This document shows, piece by piece, positions 33,914 to 43,509 of a DNA stretch of 64,000 nucleotides (its first letter is position 1; each line of letters starts with the position of its first letter). A program made the position numbers and the translations under genes. This DNA comes from Aphrocallistes beatrix. Its lineage: Eukaryota; Porifera; Hexactinellida; Sceptrulophora; Aphrocallistidae. A model generated the notes under the pieces. That model was not told the DNA's origin and ran no database searches. It saw nothing but the letters and a program-made list of their open reading frames with translations. The stretch covers positions 4,766,968 to 4,830,967 of the forward strand of contig OY725497.1 of the NCBI GenBank assembly GCA_963281255.1, written 5' to 3'.

Positions 33914-34123
33914 TATTAGTAAACCATGGATGCCTTAGAATTTATTCCAGATCGCGTTTTCCTATAATAAGGTACGTGTTAGTTTTGTCACTCCAAATTC
34001 AACGGCATCCAGGGCTTACTAAACAATCAATACCGTCACTCAAAATTCTACGTAACACACCTACTCACCACTCTATATAGCGGTCACCTGTACATCACAG
34101 TCACTAATAATAGTCCCGTGGTC

Positions 34124-34379
34124 GGGACATACCTAATTTACAGAATGGAACGGAACGGAACCATTCCGGGAATTCTGAGCGCCTAATTTACGGAATTTGA
34201 CGGTACGGTTCCGGAAATTAAAATGCCTATTTTACGGAATATTCCATTCCGGAAATTAAAATGCCTATTTTACGGAATATTCCATTCCGGATATTATAAA
34301 TGCCTAATTTACGGAATGTTCCGTAAATTAAGCGCTCAGATTTCCCGGAATGGTTCCGTTCCGTAAATTAGGTATGTTC
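34124..34379. repeat. CGGAA-rich palindromic repeat, second copy
   Basis: Same composition as 33475-33773 (GGGACATACCTAATTTAC ... CCGTAAATTAGGTATGTTCC), with an internal tandem duplication of TGCCTATTTTACGGAATATT. Confidence 0.75.
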
Positions 34380-34988
34380 CTATTACAATTGACCTCTGTA
34401 AACGTTGTTCCATACATTTCAGTAGAACACTGAAATATTGGTTCCGAGAGGTCCAAATATTTCGAAATATAAGGACCGGGGGAACCATTCTTAGGAGATC
34501 CAAATATTTCAAACGGTAGCAATTTGGGTCAAAGGCCATTCATCCCGAATCGATGATGGGACAGTGGCAATGAACCATTTTCGTTGTTTGGCTCTGCTAC
34601 TTTACAGAGGCCTTAGCAACCCTAATGACGTCTAGCAATGCTATTGATTTGCCGAATAGAGTGAAGCTATATATCCAAACGAGATTGTTATTTATCTCAA
34701 TTAGTCTTCAGTGTGAGATAAACGAATCTAAAAAATACAGATAACAACAAAGTTATATAATTAGTAACACAGCAATTGTGCCAGTAAACAGCGCCACTTG
34801 TGTCATGTGCCGCGTGCGGAATTCTAGAAGTGTCCTTCTGTTATGCTGTATCTCTCCCCTGGCCGGATTCAAATGATAATTTCCACTAATAACCGGGAAT
34901 AGGGTTTCACAGTTGATTATTCAATGTGAGGGATTTGCCGATCAAACATTTGATTCATTGGCCGGCTTCCATGAAAGCCGGGAAGAAC

Positions 34989-34996
34989 TATAAATA
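34989..34996 (+). promoter_or_regulatory. TATA box of the RNase T2 gene
   Basis: TATAAATA 31-38 bp upstream of the ATG at 35027; the 5' UTR must be only a few bases if this is the used box. Repeated at 42701-42708. Confidence 0.5.
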
Positions 34997-35026
34997 GAGA
35001 GTGGCATAGTTCCATATGGAACTAAA

Positions 35027-35797
35027 ATGCTAATTCCAAAGTTAATTCTCCTCTCCATTCTTCTGCCCTATCTCCTGGAATCAGCTGAAGACGACGATGA
35101 TGATAATACATACGATTATTTGGTGCTCGCGTTAACTTGGCCTGAAGGCTACTGTGACAGTATCGGGGATGGTTGCAACAGAACCAAGCTCTCCAACACG
35201 TGGACAATCCATGGTCTATGGCCCACTTTGGGCGACCAGATAACTAAACCCGCTTTCTGTTCAGGGGGAGCTTTCAACTCGCAATCGATTGGGAGTCAAT
35301 TGAGATCTAAATTAAGAACGGCATGGCCTAATTATAGGGTTGATTCGAGCGACGAATCGTTTTGGAGTTACGAGTGGAGTAAACATGGCACATGTGCACT
35401 CATCGGCGATCCTGACACATTCCCGACACAAACTTCATATTTCTCAAAAACGCTTCAACTCTATGAGAAGTTTAACTTCAATAATATTCTCCAGAAGAGT
35501 GACATCACACCTGGCACCATAACCACCTTATCAGAACTGAAATCCATCTTCAATCGACACTTCGGAGTGAAAGGCACCGTAGCATTCCAATGCTCCAGTT
35601 CTAGCAACCACCAGATGCTGACCGGGTCTCATTTCTGTCTGAGCGACAACTTCACGGTGGTCAGTTGTCCCTCCGGGAAGACAGATCGCTGTTCTTACTC
35701 TACTCCAGTTCTCTACGCCAGTGGAGCAGACACAACACTTGTGTCGCTATTCCTAATGCTGCTTGCCATCACTCAATTGTTTGTATTTATCTCTTAA
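35027..35797 (+). CDS. Secreted or membrane-tethered RNase T2, first copy
   Basis: Encodes 256 residues. Signal peptide MLIPKLILLSILLPYLLESA, then an acidic patch (EDDDDD) and an RNase T2 fold with both catalytic segments: WTIHGLWP (CAS I His, about residue 59) and FWSYEWSKHGTC (CAS II Glu, Lys, His, about 112-123). It cuts single-stranded RNA in lysosomes or outside the cell. Two N-glycosylation sequons (NRT, NFT). The C-terminus is a hydrophobic run (TLVSLFLMLLAITQLFVFIS) preceded by SGAD, which looks like a GPI-attachment signal or tail anchor and is unusual for animal RNase T2. The sequence repeats exactly at 42739. Confidence 0.93.
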   Translation: MLIPKLILLSILLPYLLESAEDDDDDNTYDYLVLALTWPEGYCDSIGDGCNRTKLSNTWTIHGLWPTLGDQITKPAFCSGGAFNSQSIGSQLRSKLRTAWPNYRVDSSDESFWSYEWSKHGTCALIGDPDTFPTQTSYFSKTLQLYEKFNFNNILQKSDITPGTITTLSELKSIFNRHFGVKGTVAFQCSSSSNHQMLTGSHFCLSDNFTVVSCPSGKTDRCSYSTPVLYASGADTTLVSLFLMLLAITQLFVFIS

Positions 35798-36040
35798 ATG
35801 TTTGTGAACATTCCAATGCCCATTTTGTGTATATTTAGTCAGTGTGAGAAACTATACGCTATTCATTTTCACACCTCGACGCTAAATTTATGAACTTCCA
35901 ATATGGTCCAATATATGCTCAAGTTTTGTCCAAATATTGTATGCATTTATTTAATTAATTTACTCGGCGCCTATTTTCGAGCGCTGGAATTATTTTAGCG
36001 CGCAAGGGTTGCAATAAAGTCATACGCGCCAACTTGAGTC

Positions 36041-36724
36041 ATATGCATCTAATAAAAAAGCGGGACAAAATGAACAAATTTCATGTAAAAATGGGACACT
36101 TGTGAAAATTAGCTCAATTGAAGAGCGAAAAAGGCGGAATGTCCCGGAAAGAAGGGACGATTGGCAAGTATGCAGAGTACTGGAGCCTCATTCACTAAAG
36201 TTCTAAACTGAAATTCTTAGAATTTTTCTTAATTCTAAGAAATTTTAAGTCGAATTCTTAGAATTTTTTCTTAGAGTATTCACTAAAGTCTAAAGTCAAA
36301 TTCTTAGAATTTAGCGAATTATTAGAAAATCCTTGAATTCTAAGAGAAGTTTTAAGTGAGGTAGGGGTTTGACTTAAATTAATTCTTTATGAATTCTAAG
36401 TATTCTTAGAATGGCGTTTAGAATTAAATTAAGAAAAATTATAAGAACTTTAGTGAATGAGGCCTCAGGCCTCCATGAGTGGGGAGCTCGGGACGGCGAA
36501 AATATGCCCATTCACACTCATGTGTGACTATGTATGCATACTTGCCAACTGTCCCGTTTTTGGCGGGACGTCCAGCTTTTTTCACCCTTCTCTTGACCTA
36601 ATTTTCTCGAGTGTCCCGCTTTTTTGACTCTATGTATAATACTTTTCTATTGTGTCCCGCCATGTCCCGCGAAATTCAACGCTGCGTCCCGCTTTTATCA
36701 TGACTCAGGTTGGCATGTATGTGT
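36041..36724. repeat. Nested foldback elements
   Basis: Outer arms share GGCAAGTATGCA / TGCATACTTGCC and several GTCCCG / CGGGAC words (36041-36180 and 36527-36724). Inside sits a second foldback, 36183-36466, with arms GCCTCATTCACTAAAGTTCT and its reverse complement and an interior of repeated TTCTTAGAATTT words. The inner unit inserted into or expanded within the outer. No ORF. Confidence 0.7.
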
Positions 36725-36820
36725 ATGCAATCACAAGACACTAATGGCAAAAATGGTTTGAATGTTTACCAAAGTAGTAATTTCAAGTTGAAGTTAGCTA
36801 TTCCGTTCATTTTCAGACTA

Positions 36821-36988
36821 CAGTCAGGTTCGCTTAATATGAACATTCGTTTATTATGAACTAATTCTCTGGTCCCAATTCAACAGGTTCCATAGGATTT
36901 GTATTAGGTCGAGTTCGCTTAATATGAAGTCTCTATTATGAACAGACTTTTTGGTCTCCAAGGTGTTCATAATAAGCGACCCTGACTG
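36821..36988. mobile_element. 168-bp MITE with CAGTCAGG(T/G)TCGCTTA ends (M2)
   Basis: Left CAGTCAGGTTCGCTTAATA, right in reverse complement CAGTCAGGGTCGCTTATTA, TA on both sides. A diverged relative is at 40917-41085. Confidence 0.8.
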
Positions 36989-37373
36989 TATTTAGATCAA
37001 AATGTCGTCAACATACTTCTGAAAATTACTTTCTAGTTCAAGAACCGACCTTGTGAAAACAAAATTGTACCTGGAGTCTTTTCTATTTATAGTCTGGACC
37101 CCAAATTTATATGGCTTCCCCGCCCAAAATGGCTTAAACGGAATGACGCAACAGATTCCTTGTATAGGCGTGGTTTTAAAGAGGTTCTTTTGAAAAGGAA
37201 AATAATTTCTGAAATTTTTGACTCTCCCATTGACCACTTTCACTGATAGAGGTTCATTTGTGTGGAAACAAATAAAGATGGCTCAAAATTGCCACAAAGT
37301 GGTTCCCCTTTCTTAGAGATAACACTTATAGAGGTTCTATATTTTTCACAAATGTAGTGAATGCCTCTTTTTT

Positions 37374-37546
37374 AATAGGGCCACTGTTTAATCGGGTCAA
37401 CCGCTTAATCGGGACACTTTTGGCAGGACCGGAATAGCTCTCACACATAGAAGCTAATACAAAATATTTTCGGTTAATAGGGTTCTCCGCTTAATCGGGG
37501 CAAAACGTCCTCTGACCGATGTGACCCTATTAAGCGGAGTCGACTG
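37374..37546. mobile_element. M1 MITE lacking its left end
   Basis: Matches 29738-29925 in reverse order from AATAGGGCCACTG to GGAGTCGACTG, but the left terminal bases are replaced by a T-run. Confidence 0.75.
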
Positions 37547-37645
37547 TATTATTATATAAATTTTGGACATACCTAATTTACGGAATGTCCAAATTTTTAC
37601 TTTCTACTCCCAATTAGATTGGTTGCTGAGAAGTCAGCTGTCAAA

Positions 37646-38998
37646 ATGGGATTTGTGGTGATATTCACTTTCATTCTGATTCTATTTTCTGCTCCAAACT
37701 CTGCCATTGTCATTAAGATTATTCCTGAAATACTGAATGGTTTCAACCACAATTTCGATGGCAGTTGTGAGATTCCGTGTCAGTTCTCTGGCAATCCTAG
37801 TAGTCCGGATGCAGAGTTCTTCATCGTGATGAATGATGACTATGTGAGAGATGCGATTGCCACTCCTCCATCTGCTCCATTCCGACTGATTGGTGGACAA
37901 GAACCGCCACATTATTACCACCTGATGAAACCTGAGTTTCTAAAGCACCACTTCCACGGCACCAGTTTCCTCTACCGACATTCTGACATTCCGTGGCTCT
38001 TACGTCCAGGAGGAGATCTGAATAGGCTGCGATTAATTGAAGTGTCAGCACAAGCTCAACCGAAAGCCACTTTTGTGGCAAGAAATTGTAATGCTATGAA
38101 TAACCGAAAAGACTACGTGAAGGCAATCGATGAAGTGGTCGGAGTAGTGTCGCCCTCTTCCTGCCTCAACAACGCGGAGTGGCCTCAATGTGGCACAAAG
38201 CCTTGCACTAAAACGGAGACGATTCATGACTACAAATTCCACTTGGCATTCGAGAATGGGGATTCTCCTGGTTTCATTACTGACAGAATCTACCACTCAT
38301 TCGAAGCTGGAGTGCTTCCTGTATGGATGGGCACACGAGAAGTGGCAGAAGTTGTGCCACCTGGTTCTTACATCGATGTGGCAGAGTTTGACGGACCATA
38401 TGATGTCGCTAACTATCTGAAAATGCTCCTCGACAACGAGACACTCTACGCCAGCTACTTCGAATGGAAGAAGAAGCCACTGGATCCCGAGTTTGAGGAA
38501 GAGAACCGAGTTCTGTGGACAGAATCTTTCCAGTGTCGCTCCTGCTACTTCGTGGACGCGTTGAAACGTGGCTTGGAATGGGACCACCTCAGACAACGCG
38601 CCAAATCCGACACCGAGACCACCCACGAAGTTGGCTCCAAATCAGAAACTCAAAACACCCACAAGGAAGCCAAACTGGACTCAGAGACCACCCACGGAGA
38701 ACCTGCCAACCTGGACTCAGAGACCACCCACGGAGAACCTGTCAGCCTTGGCTCAGAGACCACCCACGGAGAACCTGCCAGCCTTGGCTCAGAGACCACC
38801 CACGGAGAACCTGCCAGCCTGGACTTAGAGACCACCCACGTTGAAGCGCCTGAACCAACCAATCCGACGATTGTTTATATTACAGTTCGTGATTATAGCT
38901 ACAGATCCTATTTATACTTGTCAATGTTCCTAAATTTAGTTCTACTCGCTCTCCTTACATGGAAGAAGTGTTTCAAGAATTTTGGGAGACATTTTTGA
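37646..38998 (+). CDS. GT10 alpha-fucosyltransferase-like protein, copy B (first assembly copy)
   Basis: Encodes 450 residues from the ATG at 37646; the in-frame upstream extension begins with TTG. N-terminal hydrophobic segment, then the same GT10 catalytic domain as copy A: SCEIPCQF (about 40-47), YKFHLAFENGDSPGFITDRI (about 196-215), GVLPVWMGT, PPGSYIDV, YFEWKK. After the catalytic domain come five 12-residue units of the form LDSETTHGEPAN (residues about 344-403, 38675-38854), then a C-terminal transmembrane segment (LYLSMFLNLVLLALLTW) and a basic tail. Known animal fucosyltransferases are type II with the stem on the N-terminal side; here the stem-like repeat and likely anchor are C-terminal. 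Reaction by family: fucose transfer from GDP-fucose in the Golgi. Confidence 0.88.
   Translation: MGFVVIFTFILILFSAPNSAIVIKIIPEILNGFNHNFDGSCEIPCQFSGNPSSPDAEFFIVMNDDYVRDAIATPPSAPFRLIGGQEPPHYYHLMKPEFLKHHFHGTSFLYRHSDIPWLLRPGGDLNRLRLIEVSAQAQPKATFVARNCNAMNNRKDYVKAIDEVVGVVSPSSCLNNAEWPQCGTKPCTKTETIHDYKFHLAFENGDSPGFITDRIYHSFEAGVLPVWMGTREVAEVVPPGSYIDVAEFDGPYDVANYLKMLLDNETLYASYFEWKKKPLDPEFEEENRVLWTESFQCRSCYFVDALKRGLEWDHLRQRAKSDTETTHEVGSKSETQNTHKEAKLDSETTHGEPANLDSETTHGEPVSLGSETTHGEPASLGSETTHGEPASLDLETTHVEAPEPTNPTIVYITVRDYSYRSYLYLSMFLNLVLLALLTWKKCFKNFGRHF
38675..38854 (+). repeat. 36-bp coding tandem repeat in fucosyltransferase B
   Basis: Five units of 36 bp encoding L(D/G)(S/L)ETTHxExxx. The inverted paralog at 31438 has only diverged single copies, so the repeat expanded after the paralogs separated. 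Confidence 0.9.
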
Positions 38999-39277
38999 TC
39001 TGATTTTTCTCGCACAGCTGTAGTCTGATGTTACTCTTATTGCCGTTTCTATATATAGAAAGCTATTTTTAGTTCATTATTGAAATTCCACATTTCAGAT
39101 CAAAATATACAATTTTGCCTTCCCAAGTTCCCATACTTAGCTATAGATTATGCCAAAGACTAGCAATTGATTGGTTAGCTTAATTAGTGACTTTTCAACA
39201 TTATATGAGGCGGACTGAATGCGTTAGTTTATATTTAGTATCATTGCTAAATTTAGCTATTCTAGTTCGCTTGTCAG

Positions 39278-39555
39278 ATGGGACTGACCAAGTGTCTCAG
39301 AATTCTGAAAGTGAATACCGGAAATAAAATATCAACTCTCGTCTCCAATAAGACAGGTTAGCACACCTCGTTACCAAACTGTAGCTAAGGAATGTTACTA
39401 TAATTGACAGGTGTTTGTAGATTCCAGATGTCTCCTCTTCGAGAACAATCAGCTGATGGAGTTGAGTAATGTGGAATTCACGAATCGGAAACGAGAGTTC
39501 GGATATCTTCCAGAGTTGGATGCTTATGGTCTGATCGGAGTCCTCAACACCGTAG
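39278..39555 (+). CDS. Synaptojanin exons 1-2, first assembly copy (orphaned)
   Basis: Exon 1 39278-39356 (ATG; in-frame TAG five codons upstream) and exon 2 39421-39555 join in frame (ACA G / AT TCC) to give [12 protein letters not shown] ... [10 protein letters not shown] ... [12 protein letters not shown], the start of a synaptojanin Sac1 domain. The sequence recurs at 46990-47267, from which the remaining exons follow. This copy leads only into the assembly gap. It is most likely the same locus seen twice, not a pseudogene. Confidence 0.8.
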
Positions 39556-40379
39556 GTTAGGTGTGAATTGATTTTGATTGGCTATAATATTATTAATAAT
39601 ATATATATATATATAGAATAAACCCCGATTTAACCCGATTTAGCCTTTGAGTGTTTTCTATTTTAGCATAGACCCCGCACTTTTAGGGATTCCCGCCCGA
39701 AATGAGTTAGCAACATTCCTAGTCCAAATCGGGATTTATTAACCTGCGGTTGGCTTAGTGTTTTTTTCTATTTATAGTAAGATCCCAAACTTGTATGGCT
39801 TCCCCGCCCAAAATGGCTTAAAACGGAAATTACGCTACAAAACACCTCGCAAAGCTCGGGTTTAACAGTCACCTTATAATGGAATGGAAATGCACAGCGA
39901 TGTATGCTGTCTCTTATCCATGGTCCTAGTATTGTTAATCAGAACAGGAATCAGACAATTTTAGTCGTTTTTGAGTTCTATTAATAGGCAACCACAAGAT
40001 TGGTTTTAAAATTCAGTTTTTAGGATTTCTTAGCTTTGCTGCTTCGCTCCCTGGAAAGCTTGGGTCGGATTCTTCCCGCTCAATGTCGTTGGGAGGAAAT
40101 CATCTCTTGTGGGTGAGTGTCCGTTCTCTTTCTGGCACCTCAATACAAGTGGCACATTCCAGTTCTATTTTTAGACTCTGTTATGTTGCGCTGTCGTTGG
40201 TGTGAGGTCCGTATAGTTTGAATGTTATTCAGAAGTGTAGACACGATTTGAAAGTTGGAGGAGGCTTGAAGCAGGAACCAAGGATGTAACAGAGAAAAAC
40301 GCCTGCCCTTCGTGGAAGTAAAAACCTATTCGCTAATGCTGCATGGCTAAAAGTCCGTGAATTTCTTGATTCAAATGCT
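39556..40379. other. Spacer, no gene seen
   Basis: AT-rich with two degenerate terminal-repeat-like segments (AACCCCGATTTAACCCG, GGCTTCCCCGCCCAAAATGG) that suggest old MITE fragments; no gene. Confidence 0.4.
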
Positions 40380-40754
40380 TCGACTCCGCTTAATAGGGTC
40401 ACATCTGTCCATGGGTTTATCTAGGATTTTCCAATCCGGCACTTTTTTGGAGGTGATAAAAGCTATATGGCACCCAAACAGTGGTTTATCTTGTAATTCC
40501 AGGGGTGATAGCAACCCGGGACCAAAATCGAATCACACTGCAAGCACCTTGGCTCCTCGGACGATACCAGGCCGGCACCTATTAGTGCCGACCGAGCACC
40601 TAGATAAACCCCTGCATCGGTCAGAGGACTTTTTCCCGATTAAGTGGAGGATCTAACTGAAAATATTTTGTATTAGCTTCTATGTGTGAGAGCTATTCCG
40701 GTCCTGCCAAAAGTGTCCCGATTAAACAGTGGCCCTATTAAGCTGAGTCGACTG
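40380..40754. mobile_element. M1 MITE carrying a nested hAT MITE
   Basis: Outer M1 ends (CGACTCCGCTTAATAGGG ... AAGCTGAGTCGACTG) with M1 interior words (TATTCCGGTCCTGCC). It is split at 40410-40614 by the inner element. Confidence 0.75.
40410..40614. mobile_element. hAT-type MITE nested in M1
   Basis: 205 bp; ends CATGGGTTTATCTAGG and, in reverse complement, CAGGGGTTTATCTAGG; flanks CATCTGTC and CATCGGTC are an 8-bp target duplication with one mismatch, matching the M1 sequence at that point. Mirrored at 48122-48326. Confidence 0.75.
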
Positions 40755-40916
40755 TATAATAAAGATGATTGGTTGACTCACATGCAGGGCATTAGAGTGT
40801 TTGTAAGACGGTTATTTATTGCAAGATGAGGGACCTTACAGAATCTCTCATATGACCGCAGAGGGTGCAAATAAGTCTGCCCATCCTATCTCCACACTTC
40901 TCTTTCTATAGAAATA

Positions 40917-41085
40917 CAATCAGGGTCGCTTATTGTGAACCACCAGGGGACAAAAAAATCTGTTCATAATAGAGATACTTCATATTAAGCGAACTTGATT
41001 CAATACAAATCCTATCTAAAAATGAAATTGTGACCAGGAGGTTAGTCCATAATAAACGAATGTTCATAATAAGCGACCCTGACTG
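40917..41085. mobile_element. M2 MITE relative
   Basis: CAGGGTCGCTTATTGTGAAC on the left, CAGTCAGGGTCGCTTATTA in reverse complement on the right. More diverged than the copy at 36821. Confidence 0.65.
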
Positions 41086-41267
41086 TATGGTACCGTTTTC
41101 AATTGCAAAACTTTCGAATTCAAAATTTTCCTCTTCGCTGTCTATTTCTGAAATTGAATTCTTCTTTACTATAGCGTGCATGCTAGCTGTACTCATCCAT
41201 GGTGTGGATGCCTTTAGCTATGCGCTGTGCGTTTTTTGAGTAAATTGAGAAATACCTTGTAACTGTG

Positions 41268-41467
41268 NNNNNNNNNNNNNNNNNNNNNNNNNNNNNNNNN
41301 NNNNNNNNNNNNNNNNNNNNNNNNNNNNNNNNNNNNNNNNNNNNNNNNNNNNNNNNNNNNNNNNNNNNNNNNNNNNNNNNNNNNNNNNNNNNNNNNNNNN
41401 NNNNNNNNNNNNNNNNNNNNNNNNNNNNNNNNNNNNNNNNNNNNNNNNNNNNNNNNNNNNNNNNNNN
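41268..41467. other. Assembly gap (exactly 200 N)
   Basis: A run of 200 N. The sequence immediately left (ending AATACCTTGTAACTGTG) matches 48963-48979 and the sequence immediately right (CCGTAAATTAGGCATG) matches 33756-33771, so the two sides overlap by 7512 bp. Confidence 0.97.
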
Positions 41468-42700
41468 CCGTAAATTAGGCATGTCCAGCGGATGCCGGTT
41501 ATAAGAACACCGTTGGGAACTGCATATAATGTTCTTATAACCGGCATAAATTATATGGGATATATGTCAAACGTTTTCTAGTAGAATGTTCTTATAACCG
41601 GTTTTCTTATATCCGGCATCTACTGTATTAGTAAACCATGGATGCCTTAGAATTTATTCCAGATCGCGTTTTCCTATAATAAGGTACGTGTTAGTTTTGT
41701 CACTCCAAATTCAACGGCATCCAGGGCTTACTAAACAATCAATACCGTCACTCAAAATTCTACGTAACACACCTACTCACCACTCTATATAGCGGTCACC
41801 TGTACATCACAGTCACTAATAATAGTCCCGTGGTCGGGACATACCTAATTTACAGAATGGAACGGAACGGAACCATTCCGGGAATTCTGAGCGCCTAATT
41901 TACGGAATTTGACGGTACGGTTCCGGAAATTAAAATGCCTATTTTACGGAATATTCCATTCCGGAAATTAAAATGCCTATTTTACGGAATATTCCATTCC
42001 GGATATTATAAATGCCTAATTTACGGAATGTTCCGTAAATTAAGCGCTCAGATTTCCCGGAATGGTTCCGTTCCGTAAATTAGGTATGTTCCTATTACAA
42101 TTGACCTCTGTAAACGTTGTTCCATACATTTCAGTAGAACACTGAAATATTGGTTCCGAGAGGTCCAAATATTTCGAAATATAAGGACCGGGGGAACCAT
42201 TCTTAGGAGATCCAAATATTTCAAACGGTAGCAATTTGGGTCAAAGGCCATTCATCCCGAATCGATGATGGGACAGTGGCAATGAACCATTTTCGTTGTT
42301 TGGCTCTGCTACTTTACAGAGGCCTTAGCAACCCTAATGACGTCTAGCAATGCTATTGATTTGCCGAATAGAGTGAAGCTATATATCCAAACGAGATTGT
42401 TATTTATCTCAATTAGTCTTCAGTGTGAGATAAACGAATCTAAAAAATACAGATAACAACAAAGTTATATAATTAGTAACACAGCAATTGTGCCAGTAAA
42501 CAGCGCCACTTGTGTCATGTGCCGCGTGCGGAATTCTAGAAGTGTCCTTCTGTTATGCTGTATCTCTCCCCTGGCCGGATTCAAATGATAATTTCCACTA
42601 ATAACCGGGAATAGGGTTTCACAGTTGATTATTCAATGTGAGGGATTTGCCGATCAAACATTTGATTCATTGGCCGGCTTCCATGAAAGCCGGGAAGAAC

Positions 42701-42708
42701 TATAAATA
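42701..42708 (+). promoter_or_regulatory. TATA box of RNase T2, second copy
   Basis: TATAAATA, identical context to 34989-34996. Confidence 0.5.
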
Positions 42709-42738
42709 GAGAGTGGCATAGTTCCATATGGAACTAAA

Positions 42739-43509
42739 ATGCTAATTCCAAAGTTAATTCTCCTCTCCATTCTTCTGCCCTATCTCCTGGAATCAGCTGA
42801 AGACGACGATGATGATAATACATACGATTATTTGGTGCTCGCGTTAACTTGGCCTGAAGGCTACTGTGACAGTATCGGGGATGGTTGCAACAGAACCAAG
42901 CTCTCCAACACGTGGACAATCCATGGTCTATGGCCCACTTTGGGCGACCAGATAACTAAACCCGCTTTCTGTTCAGGGGGAGCTTTCAACTCGCAATCGA
43001 TTGGGAGTCAATTGAGATCTAAATTAAGAACGGCATGGCCTAATTATAGGGTTGATTCGAGCGACGAATCGTTTTGGAGTTACGAGTGGAGTAAACATGG
43101 CACATGTGCACTCATCGGCGATCCTGACACATTCCCGACACAAACTTCATATTTCTCAAAAACGCTTCAACTCTATGAGAAGTTTAACTTCAATAATATT
43201 CTCCAGAAGAGTGACATCACACCTGGCACCATAACCACCTTATCAGAACTGAAATCCATCTTCAATCGACACTTCGGAGTGAAAGGCACCGTAGCATTCC
43301 AATGCTCCAGTTCTAGCAACCACCAGATGCTGACCGGGTCTCATTTCTGTCTGAGCGACAACTTCACGGTGGTCAGTTGTCCCTCCGGGAAGACAGATCG
43401 CTGTTCTTACTCTACTCCAGTTCTCTACGCCAGTGGAGCAGACACAACACTTGTGTCGCTATTCCTAATGCTGCTTGCCATCACTCAATTGTTTGTATTT
43501 ATCTCTTAA
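42739..43509 (+). CDS. RNase T2, second assembly copy
   Basis: Identical 256-residue product to the gene at 35027, with WTIHGLWP and FWSYEWSKHGTC motifs, signal peptide and hydrophobic C-terminus. Given the gap and the perfect identity, I treat it as the same gene assembled twice. Confidence 0.9.
   Translation: MLIPKLILLSILLPYLLESAEDDDDDNTYDYLVLALTWPEGYCDSIGDGCNRTKLSNTWTIHGLWPTLGDQITKPAFCSGGAFNSQSIGSQLRSKLRTAWPNYRVDSSDESFWSYEWSKHGTCALIGDPDTFPTQTSYFSKTLQLYEKFNFNNILQKSDITPGTITTLSELKSIFNRHFGVKGTVAFQCSSSSNHQMLTGSHFCLSDNFTVVSCPSGKTDRCSYSTPVLYASGADTTLVSLFLMLLAITQLFVFIS

Noticed and set aside
38515-38844. Arg-rich repeat ORF (DHPRRTCQ units)
   Set aside because: Other-frame shadow of the fucosyltransferase 36-bp coding repeat.
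40500-40560. tRNA-derived SINE with a B box
   Set aside because: GGGACCAAAATCGAATC is too poor a B-box match, no A box is visible, and the ends and 8-bp duplication fit hAT.
40357-40656. 99-codon ORF containing [11 protein letters not shown]
   Set aside because: Runs through a nested MITE; such text is typical of translated repeats, not a gene.
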